Assembly: GCA_964474755.1 (NCBI GenBank)
Contig: CAYYUG010000007.1
Span: 1 to 64,000 of the forward strand
Reading direction: 5' to 3'
Length of the DNA: 64,000 nt
Source of the DNA: GCA-2717185 sp964474755
Lineage (GTDB): Bacteria; Pseudomonadota; Alphaproteobacteria; UBA8366; GCA-2717185
Shown here: positions 51,759-60,642 of the stretch, one piece after another
Layout of the letters: each line of letters opens with the position of its first letter
How positions within the stretch are numbered: the first letter of the stretch is position 1
The notes under the pieces: generated by a model
The model's database searches: none
The model's input: the letters and a program-made list of their open reading frames with translations, nothing else
Told to the model about the DNA's origin: nothing
Position numbers and translations under genes: made by a program

Positions 51759-52610
51759 ATGGATTACAAAAATATAGATGTGAAACCCATCGCCGGTGCG
51801 ATCGGTGCGGAGATATTCGGCGTTGACTTGGCGGAAGAAGCAATGGCACCGGAAGTGTTTGAGGAGGTGCATACCGCTTTCCTTAGACATTGCGTGATCT
51901 TCTTCCGTGACCAGGCGATGGATGATGACGTGCTGGCGAGGTTCGGCCGTCGTTTTGGCGAACTGGCGCCGCTGCCGCCGCACCGGCAGGTCCCAGGCAA
52001 GTATCCAGAGCTGTTGATTGTCGAGACTAAGCCAGAGGACGAAATGGTGTTCGGCTGGGAGTGGCACAGCGACACTAGCCATCTTGAAACACCCACCCTG
52101 GGTTCGATCCTTTACGCCAAAGTGTTGCCACCAGCCGGCGGTGATACGATGTTCGCCAATCAGTACCTCGCCTACGAAACACTGTCGGAAGGGATGAAGG
52201 AATTGCTTGATGGGTTGGTGGCGTTACATGCAAATGGCCGCATCCTGCGCACATTGGCCGAGGGACAGACACCTACACCGGGCACGGAGAGCGCTTCGGC
52301 GGGTTGGTCTGAAATGTGGGCGGAACATCCGGTGGTGCGCACCCATCCGGAGACGGGGCGTAAAGCGCTTTATGTCAACGAGATGCACACCGAGCGACTG
52401 AAAGACATGACGGTGGAGGAGAGCCAGCCATTGTTACAGTTCCTCTATGCCCATTCGTCGAAACCGGAGTTTACTTGCCGCTTTAAATGGGAGGTGAATT
52501 CTGTAGCCTTCTGGGACAATCGCTGCGCTATGCATCTGGCGATGAACGACTATACGGGCTACCGCCGGTTGATGCATCGGGTGCAAGTCAAAGGCACGCG
52601 CCCAGTTTGA
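51759..52610 (+). CDS. TauD/TfdA family Fe(II)/2-oxoglutarate dioxygenase
   Basis: 283 residues, the length of TauD. IDVKPIAGAIGAEIFGVDLAE at the start, CVIFFRDQAM, EWHSDTSHLE with the HxD ligands, PPAGGDTMFANQYLAYE, THPETGRKALYVNEMHTERL, and WDNRCAMHLAMNDYTGYRRLMHRV with the distal histidine and the arginine. It would hydroxylate a small acid or sulfonate. One of three TauD genes and one TauD remnant in about 3 kb. Confidence 0.9.
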   Translation: MDYKNIDVKPIAGAIGAEIFGVDLAEEAMAPEVFEEVHTAFLRHCVIFFRDQAMDDDVLARFGRRFGELAPLPPHRQVPGKYPELLIVETKPEDEMVFGWEWHSDTSHLETPTLGSILYAKVLPPAGGDTMFANQYLAYETLSEGMKELLDGLVALHANGRILRTLAEGQTPTPGTESASAGWSEMWAEHPVVRTHPETGRKALYVNEMHTERLKDMTVEESQPLLQFLYAHSSKPEFTCRFKWEVNSVAFWDNRCAMHLAMNDYTGYRRLMHRVQVKGTRPV

Positions 52611-52866
52611 ACCTAATTAGGGATGGCAATAGGCGCTATGCTAGATCAAATTCCATTGAGCGATACGGATTCTGCCAAGGTCCAAAGGATCGACCTATAC
52701 CAGTAGCTGCGATATGCAAAAAAATACACAAATTTCGGTGGTAATGGCAGCCTAGAAATTACTCCTAGTTCCGCCATCAGCTTGCTATTCGACATCCGGA
52801 ATTTGCCAAGAAGCATTGTTCCTCGGCTGCCGTTATGGTGCTTCCGTAAAATTGGGGGAGCAAATT
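52611..52866. other. intergenic region without a recognised gene
   Basis: About 250 bp between the TauD gene and the start of the TauD remnant; it contains no gene or signal that I can support. Confidence 0.4.
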
Positions 52867-53034
52867 TCGAACTTGTTCGAAGCGCTTTGGGCGCATTGCT
52901 GAAAGGGCTTTTTTTATTGGCGGTAGGAGCGGTTTGCAGTGGAACTGTAGGTCTGGGACAATCGTTGCTGCATGCACTATCGGGGTCTTTACGCCGATAA
53001 CGCTCACCGGCTGATGCAGCGTTCCCACGTAAAG
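52867..53034 (+). pseudogene. TauD family C-terminal remnant
   Basis: One frame reads SNLFEALWAHC, a TGA, KGFFYWR, TAG, ERFAVEL, TAG, then VWDNRCCMHYRGLYADNAHR and LMQRSHVK. The last block is the distal-histidine end of TauD proteins (WDNRxxMHxxxxxY..RRLMQRxxV). Three stops in 55 codons show that the gene is dead. It lies directly before an intact TauD gene. Confidence 0.6.
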
Positions 53035-53071
53035 TGCTGCGGTCGGCTCTGCCTTGGGAGGTAAGGTCTAT

Positions 53072-53917
53072 ATGGCACTATCAACACGTATGCTGGGCGA
53101 CGATTTCGCAGTAGAGATACTAGAAGTCGATCTGGCCAATATCGATGATGCGACCTTGTCCGAAGTTTGCGACCTTTGGATGGAACACAAGGTCGCAATC
53201 CTGCGTGACCAAAAGCTCAATGATGATGCTCTGGTGGGTTTCACCGAAAGAATGGGGCCTCTTTTCGTGCATGTACGCGACCAGTTTCGCGCTCTCGACC
53301 GGCCAGAAATTATGTACATCTCCAATGTCGAAGAAGATGGGCGGCCTTTAGGTGCGCTGGGTAACGGCGAGCTAAATTGGCACAGTGACCAAACTTATAC
53401 ACGTCGACCGGTGTTCGGTACTATGATGTACGCGATAGAGGTGCCGGTGGAAGGTGGCGATACATGGTTCGGTGACTTGGCCGCCGCCTACGCGGAAATG
53501 CCGGCAGAGATGCGCGCGACGGTCGATGGATATAAGGCGTGTTACTCGATTGAGAAGAAGTCGCTCAAGCGCCGCTACGAGACGCCGCAATACCAAAAAG
53601 ATCAGACACCCGATCAGTGGCACCCGCTAGTTCGCACGCATCCTTATCTCGATCGGAAGGCGCTATATCTCAGTCCCAGCCATATTACTGGAATTGGTGA
53701 TCTGTCATTTGAGGACAGCGAGGCGGAACTGGCCCGGCTGCAGGACTGGGCGTCTCAGGACCGCTTCGTCTATAAACACCGTTGGCAACAGAATGACGTG
53801 GTCATCTGGGACAACAGTTCGGTTATGCACCGTCGCGACGGCTTTCCGCCTGAACAGTGCCGGTTCATGAAACGCACAGGCTTCCACTTGCCCGCGGAGC
53901 GCGGGGTTCCGTTTTAG
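53072..53917 (+). CDS. TauD/TfdA family Fe(II)/2-oxoglutarate dioxygenase
   Basis: 281 residues. VAILRDQKLNDDALVGFTERMG, LNWHSDQTYTRRPVFGTMM with the HxD ligands, VEGGDTWFGDLAAAYAEM, VRTHPYLDRKALYLSPSHI, and IWDNSSVMHRRDGFPPEQCRFMKRTGF with the distal histidine. Less like TauD than its neighbours and closer to the TfdA or alpha-ketoglutarate hypophosphite type. ATG 53072 follows GGAGG. Its end faces the next TauD gene head to head, 0 bp apart. Confidence 0.88.
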   Translation: MALSTRMLGDDFAVEILEVDLANIDDATLSEVCDLWMEHKVAILRDQKLNDDALVGFTERMGPLFVHVRDQFRALDRPEIMYISNVEEDGRPLGALGNGELNWHSDQTYTRRPVFGTMMYAIEVPVEGGDTWFGDLAAAYAEMPAEMRATVDGYKACYSIEKKSLKRRYETPQYQKDQTPDQWHPLVRTHPYLDRKALYLSPSHITGIGDLSFEDSEAELARLQDWASQDRFVYKHRWQQNDVVIWDNSSVMHRRDGFPPEQCRFMKRTGFHLPAERGVPF

Positions 53918-54778
53918 CTAGAACGGCGTATCGCCCTGGATCGTGATGCGATGTGTTACGCGGCGATGGCCGTTGTAGTCGCCGATTGCATGGTGCTCGG
54001 TGCAACGATTGTCCCACAAAGTTAATGTTCCCGGCGTCCATCGCACCCGACAGGTGAATTCTGGCCGCGTTGCATGCTGCTTTAGAAAGTTTAGCAGCGG
54101 TTCGCTCTCCGCGTCTGTCATGTCGGCGAAGCGCTGTGCGTGGCCGCCGATGTAGAGCGCTTTGCGGCCAGTCTCCGGATGAGTGCGGACCAGCGGATGT
54201 TCGCTCTCTGTCTGCACGTTCCCAGGGTTGCGTACCTGACCTGCCATGGCACTGGTTCCCTTGTAGTCATCCTTGCGCGACTTTCCGCCAGCTGTCTTGA
54301 AGCGGTCCCCAACGCTGTAGGTTTTGACCTCGGCGAGCATCTGCTTCATGCCGTTGGATAGGGCGTCATATGCCAGATAAAGGTTAGCGAACAGCGTGTC
54401 GCCACCGGCTGGAGGAACCTCTAACGCGTATAGCATGGTTGCCATGGCTGGTTTGGCGGTGAACATCTGGTCAGTGTGCCAAGCGGCACCAAAGGTATGC
54501 GTATCGTTTGGATCCTTTACGATCGGCATCACTTCCGGACAATTAGGCAGTCCCGAGATGTACGGGTGCTGGTGGATGTCGCCAAAGCGTTTGGCGAAGG
54601 CGAGCTGCTGTTTTGGGGTCAGTCTCTGATCACGGAAGACAATTACCTGATAATCGATCAGCGCCTGATGAACGTCGTTGAATGCCTGATTGTCGAGGGA
54701 CTGCGAAAGATCGGGGCCGCCGATCTCGGCGCCCAGTGCACCGGCGAACGGTGTCGCCTCGAGGGTTTGGTAGGTCAT
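53918..54778 (-). CDS. TauD/TfdA family Fe(II)/2-oxoglutarate dioxygenase
   Basis: 286 residues. TLEATPFAGALGAEIGGPDLSQ at the start, VIVFRDQRLTPKQQLAFAKRFG, AAWHTDQMFTAKPAMATML with HxD, PPAGGDTLFANLYLAYDALS, RTHPETGRKALYIGGHAQRF, and LWDNRCTEHHAIGDYNGHRR. Very close in layout to taurine dioxygenase. ATG 54778 begins the family N-terminus. The upstream gap to the divergent CaiB gene is 129 bp. Confidence 0.9.
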   Translation of the reverse strand: MTYQTLEATPFAGALGAEIGGPDLSQSLDNQAFNDVHQALIDYQVIVFRDQRLTPKQQLAFAKRFGDIHQHPYISGLPNCPEVMPIVKDPNDTHTFGAAWHTDQMFTAKPAMATMLYALEVPPAGGDTLFANLYLAYDALSNGMKQMLAEVKTYSVGDRFKTAGGKSRKDDYKGTSAMAGQVRNPGNVQTESEHPLVRTHPETGRKALYIGGHAQRFADMTDAESEPLLNFLKQHATRPEFTCRVRWTPGTLTLWDNRCTEHHAIGDYNGHRRVTHRITIQGDTPF

Positions 54779-54907
54779 ATTGACAAATACGTCCTGAAAT
54801 TTGAATTGCATGTACCATGCCGTTTTGGTGTTGGTTTTCGCAAGCCTTTCGCTCTTTGGCCGCTCTGCCGTAATGTTCCCTGCACTTGTTGCAGGGAGGG
54901 CGACCGT

Positions 54908-56107
54908 ATGCGCACATTCGAAGGGGTACGAGTAATTGATTTCACCCAAGCGATTGCCGGCCCCTACGCGACATTTCAGCTCGCTCTGATGGGCGCGGAA
55001 GTGATCAAGATCGAACAGCCCGGACAGGGCGACCAGGGGCGCCAGATGTACCCACTCGATGGCCCCTATAAAGATGATGGGTTTTCAGCGATTTTCATGA
55101 GCGCCAATGCGGGCAAACGGTCCCTGACACTTGATCTTAAGAAAAAGGCAGTCGTTGGTGTTATCGAGCGGCTAGTGCGCGAGGCCGATGTGGTCGTGGA
55201 AAATTTCAAGGCGGGTACCATGGCGCGGCGCGGTTTCGGCTGGGAAGATTTGCGCAAGATCAATCCAAAGCTGATTTACTGTTCTGTCACCGGCTTCGGC
55301 CAAACCGGACCGCGCGCTGCGGCAGCGGCCTATGATCCAACAATCCAGGCACTGAGCGGCATCATGGCCTTGAACGGGACGAAGGAAACTGGTCCGATGC
55401 GATGTGGTGCGATCCTTTGTGACATGTCGTCTGCCCTGACGGCCGCCTTCGCGATCTCAGCCGCACTATTCAAACGGGAGCGGACCGGTGAAGGTGCTTA
55501 TCTCGATCTGTCAATGCAGGACGTAGCCGCCGGTATGGTATCGCCCAGCTTACTGCAGACGATTTACGGCAGTGAACCGAAGCTAATGGGTAGCCGCTCG
55601 CTGTCCGGCAACCCGTTAGCTGACACTCACCCGACTAAAGATGGTGTATTGCTGTTAATGCCGGCAATTGAAACCCAGTCGCTGCATGTTTGGTCGGTGA
55701 TCGGCTCGCCTGAGATGGCGACGGACCCGCGTTTTTCTACACTGGAAGCTCGGATGGAAAATGAAACAGAGTGTCTCCATATCTTGCACGAGGCTTTGGC
55801 AACCGAGGATGCCGAGACCTGGGAACAGCGCTTTGCCGATGCTGGGATCCCCGCTGCTGCGGTGGCGACGTTGCCGGACATTCTTTCTGACGCTCAGATT
55901 GCGCACAGGAATTCCATACGAACAATTCCTGCGCCTGCAGTGGGTGGCAAGGCAACCTATTGCACCACGCCCTTTAAAATTAGTGGTGAGGAGACTGGTG
56001 CGGCTTATCCGCCGCCCACCGTTGGTGCGGACACCGATGCAGTTCTATCCGAATTCGGATATTCCAAAAAAGAGATCGCAGCGCTGCGCAAGTCGTCTGC
56101 AATTTGA
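54908..56107 (+). CDS. CaiB/BaiF family CoA-transferase
   Basis: 399 residues. FEGVRVIDFTQAIAGPYATFQLALMGAEVIKIE opens; VVENFKAGTMARRGFGWEDL, NPKLIYCSVTGFGQTGPRA and ILCDMSSALTAAFAISAAL, where the aspartate of CDM is the catalytic-residue candidate. ATG 54908 follows GGGAGGG. A second member of the family, distinct from that at 45 kb. It is followed at 23 bp by the deacetylase gene. Confidence 0.87.
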   Translation: MRTFEGVRVIDFTQAIAGPYATFQLALMGAEVIKIEQPGQGDQGRQMYPLDGPYKDDGFSAIFMSANAGKRSLTLDLKKKAVVGVIERLVREADVVVENFKAGTMARRGFGWEDLRKINPKLIYCSVTGFGQTGPRAAAAAYDPTIQALSGIMALNGTKETGPMRCGAILCDMSSALTAAFAISAALFKRERTGEGAYLDLSMQDVAAGMVSPSLLQTIYGSEPKLMGSRSLSGNPLADTHPTKDGVLLLMPAIETQSLHVWSVIGSPEMATDPRFSTLEARMENETECLHILHEALATEDAETWEQRFADAGIPAAAVATLPDILSDAQIAHRNSIRTIPAPAVGGKATYCTTPFKISGEETGAAYPPPTVGADTDAVLSEFGYSKKEIAALRKSSAI

Positions 56108-56130
56108 AGCCATAGAACCGAGGTAAAGAG

Positions 56131-57030
56131 ATGACCAGTCTTCGATCGCTAAACCGGTTCCCCTATTCTGCCCTGCGTTCGCGTCCGGACTTTGTTTGGC
56201 CGGAGGGCAAGCGGCTCGCCGTTCATATAGCTATCAATCTGGAGCATTTCATCTTCGGTGAGGGCGGAGTGGATCTCGATCGCCCAACTCGCGCGCCTAA
56301 CCACCGTTCCTACCTATGGAGAGACTATGGCAATCGGGTCGGCGTATGGCGTCTTCTCGATTTGTTCGACGAATTTGAACTGCCGATTGGTGTGATCGCA
56401 AATGCGTCAATCTATGATCATAGCCCGGATTCGATCTCGGCATTCCGCGACCGAGGTGATGAAATCATTGGTCATGGTGTGACCAATTCGAAGAGTGTGG
56501 ATGAGATGACTGAGGTGGAGGAAACCGAGATGGTCCGGATCGCCACCGATCTGATTGCACAGAATGAAGGCAAGCCGCCGGCTGGCTGGTTGACGCCCTA
56601 CCTGACGCCGTCAGACGTCACGCCCGATATTCTAAAGGAGGCAGGCTACGAATATATACTGGATTGGGGTATCTGCGACGATCAGCCCTTCTGGTCGCGT
56701 ACTCGGTCAGGCCCGCTGCTCGCTGTACCTTACCCACTGGAACTGAACGACCAACCAGCAATTGTCTTCCGGCGCGACACGGCGCGCGACTACGCTGATA
56801 TGATTATTGATCATTTCACCGAGATGCTGAGGTCCTCTGACAAATACTCCGCAGTGTGTTCAATTTCTCTACACCATTTCATCGTCGGCCAGCCTCATCG
56901 GCTGCACCATTTGAGACGCGCATTTGCGCATATCGCGGAACATCGCGACGAAATCTGGATTACAACTCCGGCGGAAATTGCGCGTTATTACAAAAATTTG
57001 CCGGAGGACAAACAGGTAAAGGCTGATTAA
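56131..57030 (+). CDS. polysaccharide deacetylase/PuuE-like (allantoinase type) protein
   Basis: 299 residues of the NodB fold. LAVHIAINLEHFIFGEGG replaces the TFDDG of chitin deacetylases, as in the PuuE allantoinase group. IGVIANASIYDHSPDSI, GDEIIGHGVTNSKSVDEM with the histidine motif, AGWLTPYLTPSDVTPDILKEAGYEYILDWGICDDQPF and VCSISLHHFIVGQPHRLHHL follow. Such proteins hydrolyse amide bonds of small ring or urea compounds with or without metal. The start follows GAGG. It precedes the AhpD-like gene by 44 bp and is probably in the same operon. Confidence 0.82.
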   Translation: MTSLRSLNRFPYSALRSRPDFVWPEGKRLAVHIAINLEHFIFGEGGVDLDRPTRAPNHRSYLWRDYGNRVGVWRLLDLFDEFELPIGVIANASIYDHSPDSISAFRDRGDEIIGHGVTNSKSVDEMTEVEETEMVRIATDLIAQNEGKPPAGWLTPYLTPSDVTPDILKEAGYEYILDWGICDDQPFWSRTRSGPLLAVPYPLELNDQPAIVFRRDTARDYADMIIDHFTEMLRSSDKYSAVCSISLHHFIVGQPHRLHHLRRAFAHIAEHRDEIWITTPAEIARYYKNLPEDKQVKAD

Positions 57031-57074
57031 CTTCGGACAGATAATAGGCTTCAAAAAGAAGCGAGGTGATAGAC

Positions 57075-57686
57075 ATGGCCCGCATACCCCTCATCGACGA
57101 AAACGATCCCACCATTCCGGCGGAAGCTCGCGACGCATTGCTGAATGCTGGTAAGGCGAGGGGACGCTTAATCAATGTATACCGAGCGATGGCCAATCGG
57201 CCTGCAGCGCTATCCGCGGTGACCGGGCTGATACAGACCGTCTACCGTTCCGAATCGACCCTTGAACCGCGGCAGGGGGAATTAGCCTATCTGACTGCTA
57301 CTGCGGTCAATGACTGTTTCTACTGAATTCCCACTCATATCGCCCTCGGTCGGGGGCTGGGATTGACAGAGGACCAAATGCGCTACCTTACCGAGGATCC
57401 CTTGCCGGAAGGTTTTTACAGTAGCGCGGAAGCAGCCATTATCCGCTACGCGCAGAAATCGACGCGGCTGGAGCCTATAGACGATGCAACCTATGGCAAT
57501 CTGGCGCGGCATTTTAGCAAAGAGCAAATAATCGACATCTGTATGACGGTTGGAATGAGCAATTTGATCAATAGGTTCCATGCCACGTTTCAGACGGATG
57601 TCGATGCTACGACCCTAGCCGAGGTTGCAGCCGGTAACTTGGAGGATGGTGTCTGCCCGATTCCCTTGCCGTCACGACCTGGATAA
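57075..57686 (+). CDS. AhpD-like/CMD family protein, candidate selenoprotein with in-frame UGA
   Basis: 203 codons. A single TGA at codon 84 (57324-57326) interrupts the frame. Before it the protein ends AVNDCFY and after it continues IPTHIALGRGLGLT, and stays open for 120 codons in the same frame with the family pattern. Around it stand E69, C81, codon 84 and H88. These offsets equal those of Mycobacterium AhpD (E118, C130, C133, H137), so the UGA takes the place of the second cysteine of CxxCxxxH. A Cys-to-Sec exchange there is known for AhpD-like selenoproteins in marine metagenomes. A hairpin suited to a SECIS lies right after it. Without selenocysteine the gene is two fragments, the usual miscall. 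ATG 57075 follows GAGG. The chemistry would be peroxide or disulfide reduction. No sel genes are in the window. Confidence 0.75.
57329..57362 (+). promoter_or_regulatory. candidate bacterial SECIS element
   Basis: Two nucleotides after the UGA, UCCCA (57329-57333) pairs with UGGGA (57358-57362). After an 8-nt bulge GCCCUC (57342-57347) pairs with GGGGGC (57352-57357) and leaves the tetraloop GGUC. The loop begins 22 nt after the UGA and has G in its first two positions, as bacterial SECIS models require (apical loop about 16-37 nt downstream). It lies fully inside the coding sequence. Confidence 0.55.
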
Positions 57687-58381
57687 GTTGCTTTCTAATT
57701 GCACGTTTACCGAGCGTAAAATCTGTTCTATCTCCAGCAATGGAGTGAAAGAGCTCGTTCTGATCGCTACGAAGGCACAACAGTGCGTGTACATAATCGG
57801 CTAGACCATCAACTATCCGGATGTGGATACTTCTATCAACGCGCGCTACAGCATAAGCCCGAAGGCGTCGATCTTACGGTAACCGACTGCGGTAACCTGC
57901 GGGAGGTCATAGCTGAGGCCGGTATAAAGTTTCCCCCCGCGCCGCAAGCGGGCGGGCCGCAAGAAGTTTTGGGATCTGGCTTAATGAGCTCGGGCGGTTA
58001 GGTGCTCTTAATCGATCGAGTCTGCGATTAGCGGCAGGGTTGTGCGCACGAGTTTGACCAAATCATTACCGAAGACGCGGCTCAGAAATGGGTAATGTAA
58101 ACAGGGATAATACTGAAGGAAATTGACAGGTGACGATCTATTGGTTCTGGTTACGGATCGAATGACCGGGCACGTCGATGCGCACCAATGCATTGCCAGC
58201 GTCTTCTGCGGGCACGCAACCGACGATCTGGCGAGCTAGGTCTATAAGTATGGGAGCGACGGCTGCACAGGAACGCTTTTGCCACCCAAATCTCGGTGCC
58301 ACGAGTCGAACGGCATTGCTGTCATACTTGTAGGACGATACCGTGCGCTTTTAATTACGTGCAGTAAAAGGTTGCTTGGCT
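57687..58381. other. long intergenic region, unresolved
   Basis: Almost 700 bp without a gene that I can support. Several short frames with scattered stops occur. One plus-strand segment reads VKELVLIATKAQQCVYIIG and another, near 58.1 kb, TGDDLLVLVTDRMTGHVDAH. They read like protein but match no family safely. It is probably one or more decayed genes. Confidence 0.4.
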
Positions 58382-59422
58382 ATGACCAAATCGTTTGTGA
58401 CTACTGTTGTGGGATCTATGCCGAAACCCGCTTGGCTCATGGAACAGGTGCCACTTAACGAAGTAGGCAAACAGGTGCATGGCAAGGGTGCTGACTGGGG
58501 TTTCTCGGGTGATTTGCTGACCGATGCCATGGATGATGCTACCCGGGTGACCTTACACGATCAGGAAAATGCCGGGATCGATATCGTCAGCGATGGGGAA
58601 CAGAGGAGGACATCCTACCTCACCTATATTACGCAGCGGCTCGACGGGTTCGATTATGAAACTCTCACGAAGAAATGGACCCGTAACCGACGTCGGCTGG
58701 CTGAAGTTGGCCGCTGCGTTGGCCCTGTAAAGCGCAGCAAGCCAATGCTAGCGGAGGATCTAAAATTCATGCTGGCAGAGACCGACTGTCCTGTGAAGAT
58801 CACCCTACCAGGGCCAATGACTGTGGTCGATTCGACGGCCGACGAGCACTACGGTGACGAAGCGACCATGGCGATGGCAGTTGCGGATGCGCTAAACGAA
58901 GAAGCACGTGATCTCGATGCATTGGGCGCCGCGGTAATCCAGTTTGATGAGCCGGTGTTTAGCCGCTATCCGGATAAGGTCCAGGAATGGGGCATCGTGG
59001 CGCTGGACCGTTGCCTCGAAGGGGTCGAGAACAGCAAGACCGCCGCACACATTTGCTACAGCTACCCGATGCCGGGCGTGCCGCGGCCGATCGTTGACAG
59101 CTATCCTGTGATCCTTGAAGCACTAGAGAGTTCCAAGGTCGACCAATTGGCTCTTGAATTTGAAGCGTCACATCTCAACCCAGCTTTGTTACGCTTGTGC
59201 CCGTCGAAAACCGTGATGTTTGGCTGTATTGACAACGGTACCGACGAAATCGAAAGCCCGGATTATGTAGCGAGTAAGCTGCTGGCAGCATCGAAATATA
59301 TGTCGGCAGAGCAAATCCAGGCTGCGCCCGACTGTGGGCTAGTGCCGCTGGGGTTGTCGGTGGCGCGTGCAAAATTAAAGACAATGGTGGCTGGAGCGAA
59401 ACTGGCGCGTGAAAAGCTTTAG
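58382..59422 (+). CDS. MetE C-terminal-like (cobalamin-independent methionine synthase family) protein
   Basis: 346 residues, only the catalytic barrel of MetE, as in archaeal MetE-like and epoxyalkane:CoM transferase-type proteins. VVGSMPKPAWLMEQ at the start, DIVSDGEQRRTSYL, ITLPGPMTVVDS, VIQFDEPVFSRYP, then the zinc ligands H223 and C225 in HICYSYP, E259 in LEFEASH and C282 in MFGCIDNG. It should bind a thiol to zinc and transfer or break a C-S or C-N bond. Full MetE function is unlikely without the N-terminal half. ATG 58382 gives the family start. Confidence 0.82.
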   Translation: MTKSFVTTVVGSMPKPAWLMEQVPLNEVGKQVHGKGADWGFSGDLLTDAMDDATRVTLHDQENAGIDIVSDGEQRRTSYLTYITQRLDGFDYETLTKKWTRNRRRLAEVGRCVGPVKRSKPMLAEDLKFMLAETDCPVKITLPGPMTVVDSTADEHYGDEATMAMAVADALNEEARDLDALGAAVIQFDEPVFSRYPDKVQEWGIVALDRCLEGVENSKTAAHICYSYPMPGVPRPIVDSYPVILEALESSKVDQLALEFEASHLNPALLRLCPSKTVMFGCIDNGTDEIESPDYVASKLLAASKYMSAEQIQAAPDCGLVPLGLSVARAKLKTMVAGAKLAREKL

Positions 59423-59606
59423 AAGGTTAGCAGGTAGGAAATTAGTGTTTTGCCTCCGGACGCCGATCCGCCGGCCCAACTCTATCGACGGTGTTCTTGA
59501 TCAACTTGGAAATTTAGGTTGAGCCTGAGTAGGACAAAGTAAGATGTAATGTGACTGAATTGAAATTTAGTGACTTAACTTCACATCGCGTCTAACGGAG
59601 AGCGTA
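59423..59606. other. intergenic region
   Basis: 184 bp, AT-rich in its second half, with GAAATTTAG occurring twice (near 59508 and 59561). A promoter for the 2OG oxygenase gene is likely here, but no box can be fixed. Confidence 0.3.
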
Positions 59607-60635
59607 ATGCATTTGTTCGAACGACACGCGCCGGCAGATATGGATGCCGCTGCGGCGCAGATCCCGGTAATCGATCTGGGTCGTTATTTTGCGGATGAGG
59701 CAGGGGCGCTGCAGACACTTGGCGCGGAAGTCCGACAGGCCTGCGAGACAGTGGGGTTCTTTTACATTACCAATCACGGCGTACCGCAGGAACTGATTGA
59801 TCGTATTTTCGAACATTCGAAGCGGTTCCACGCCTTGCCATCTGACGAAAAATTAAAACTTCGGATCAACGACTACAACATTGGCTATCTGCCGATGAAT
59901 GCCAGCGTGCAGAGCCATTCGACAGTGCACGAGGCGACCAAGCCGAACCAGAATGCGAGCTACTTTATCACGCACGAATCGGATGCATTTGGTGACCCTG
60001 TGCCGCTACGCGGATCAAACCAATGGCCGGAAGGGCTGCCGGGGTTCCGTGAGGGTGTGAAGGATTATTTCTCGGCGGTGCACGGTTTGGCGCAACGTAT
60101 GCTTCCAGCCTTTGCCATCGCGCTGGGCATGTCGGAGGATTATTTTGCACCCTATTTCACCGAGGGAGGCCATGTGCAGCTGCGAATGCTGCATTACCCT
60201 CCGACCAAGCTGGGGGACAACGATTTTGGCACTGGTCCGCATACCGACAATGCCTTCCTGACGATTTTGGCGCGTATGGATGTACCGGGTCTGCGTCTTA
60301 GGCTGCCAAACGGTGAATGGGTCGTGCCGCCGCTCATTCCAGGAACCTTCCTGGTTAATATCGGCAATTATGTGCGCCGAATGTCTAATGACCGTTTTCT
60401 GTCGACACCGCATGGTGTGATCGTCGAAGGTGGACAGGATCGGTATTCCATCGCTTATTTTCACAGCCCCAAGGTTACCAACACGATCGAGGTGCTGCCA
60501 TCCTTCGTCGACGCCGACAATCCGCCGAAATACGAACCGGTCGAACTTGGCGATCTGGTGCGGGAGTTCTGGGCCGCTAACTACACCCATCAGAAGGGCC
60601 ATGGTGAAGTGAAACTGAAACACCAATACAAGTAG
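59607..60635 (+). CDS. isopenicillin N synthase-like Fe(II)/2-oxoglutarate oxygenase
   Basis: 342 residues of the plant-type/IPNS-like 2OG oxygenases. IPVIDLGRYFADEAGALQTLG at the start, GFFYITNHGVPQELID, RMLHYPPTKLG, GTGPHTDNAFLTILA with HxD, LVNIGNYVRRMSNDRFLSTPHGV with the distal histidine, and RYSIAYFHSP with the RxS pair for 2-oxoglutarate. It hydroxylates or desaturates a small organic acid. The start follows CGGAGAG. The SDR gene follows 7 bp later. Confidence 0.88.
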   Translation: MHLFERHAPADMDAAAAQIPVIDLGRYFADEAGALQTLGAEVRQACETVGFFYITNHGVPQELIDRIFEHSKRFHALPSDEKLKLRINDYNIGYLPMNASVQSHSTVHEATKPNQNASYFITHESDAFGDPVPLRGSNQWPEGLPGFREGVKDYFSAVHGLAQRMLPAFAIALGMSEDYFAPYFTEGGHVQLRMLHYPPTKLGDNDFGTGPHTDNAFLTILARMDVPGLRLRLPNGEWVVPPLIPGTFLVNIGNYVRRMSNDRFLSTPHGVIVEGGQDRYSIAYFHSPKVTNTIEVLPSFVDADNPPKYEPVELGDLVREFWAANYTHQKGHGEVKLKHQYK

Positions 60636-60642
60636 AAAAATC

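Noticed and set aside
52867..53034. TGA inside the TauD remnant as a possible second selenocysteine
   Set aside because: Two TAG stops follow in the same frame and the N-terminal part is missing, so it is decay.
57687..57900. Ornithine cyclodeaminase-like reading of the plus strand after the AhpD-like gene
   Set aside because: Only a vague resemblance over about 40 residues with stops; too weak to list as a pseudogene.
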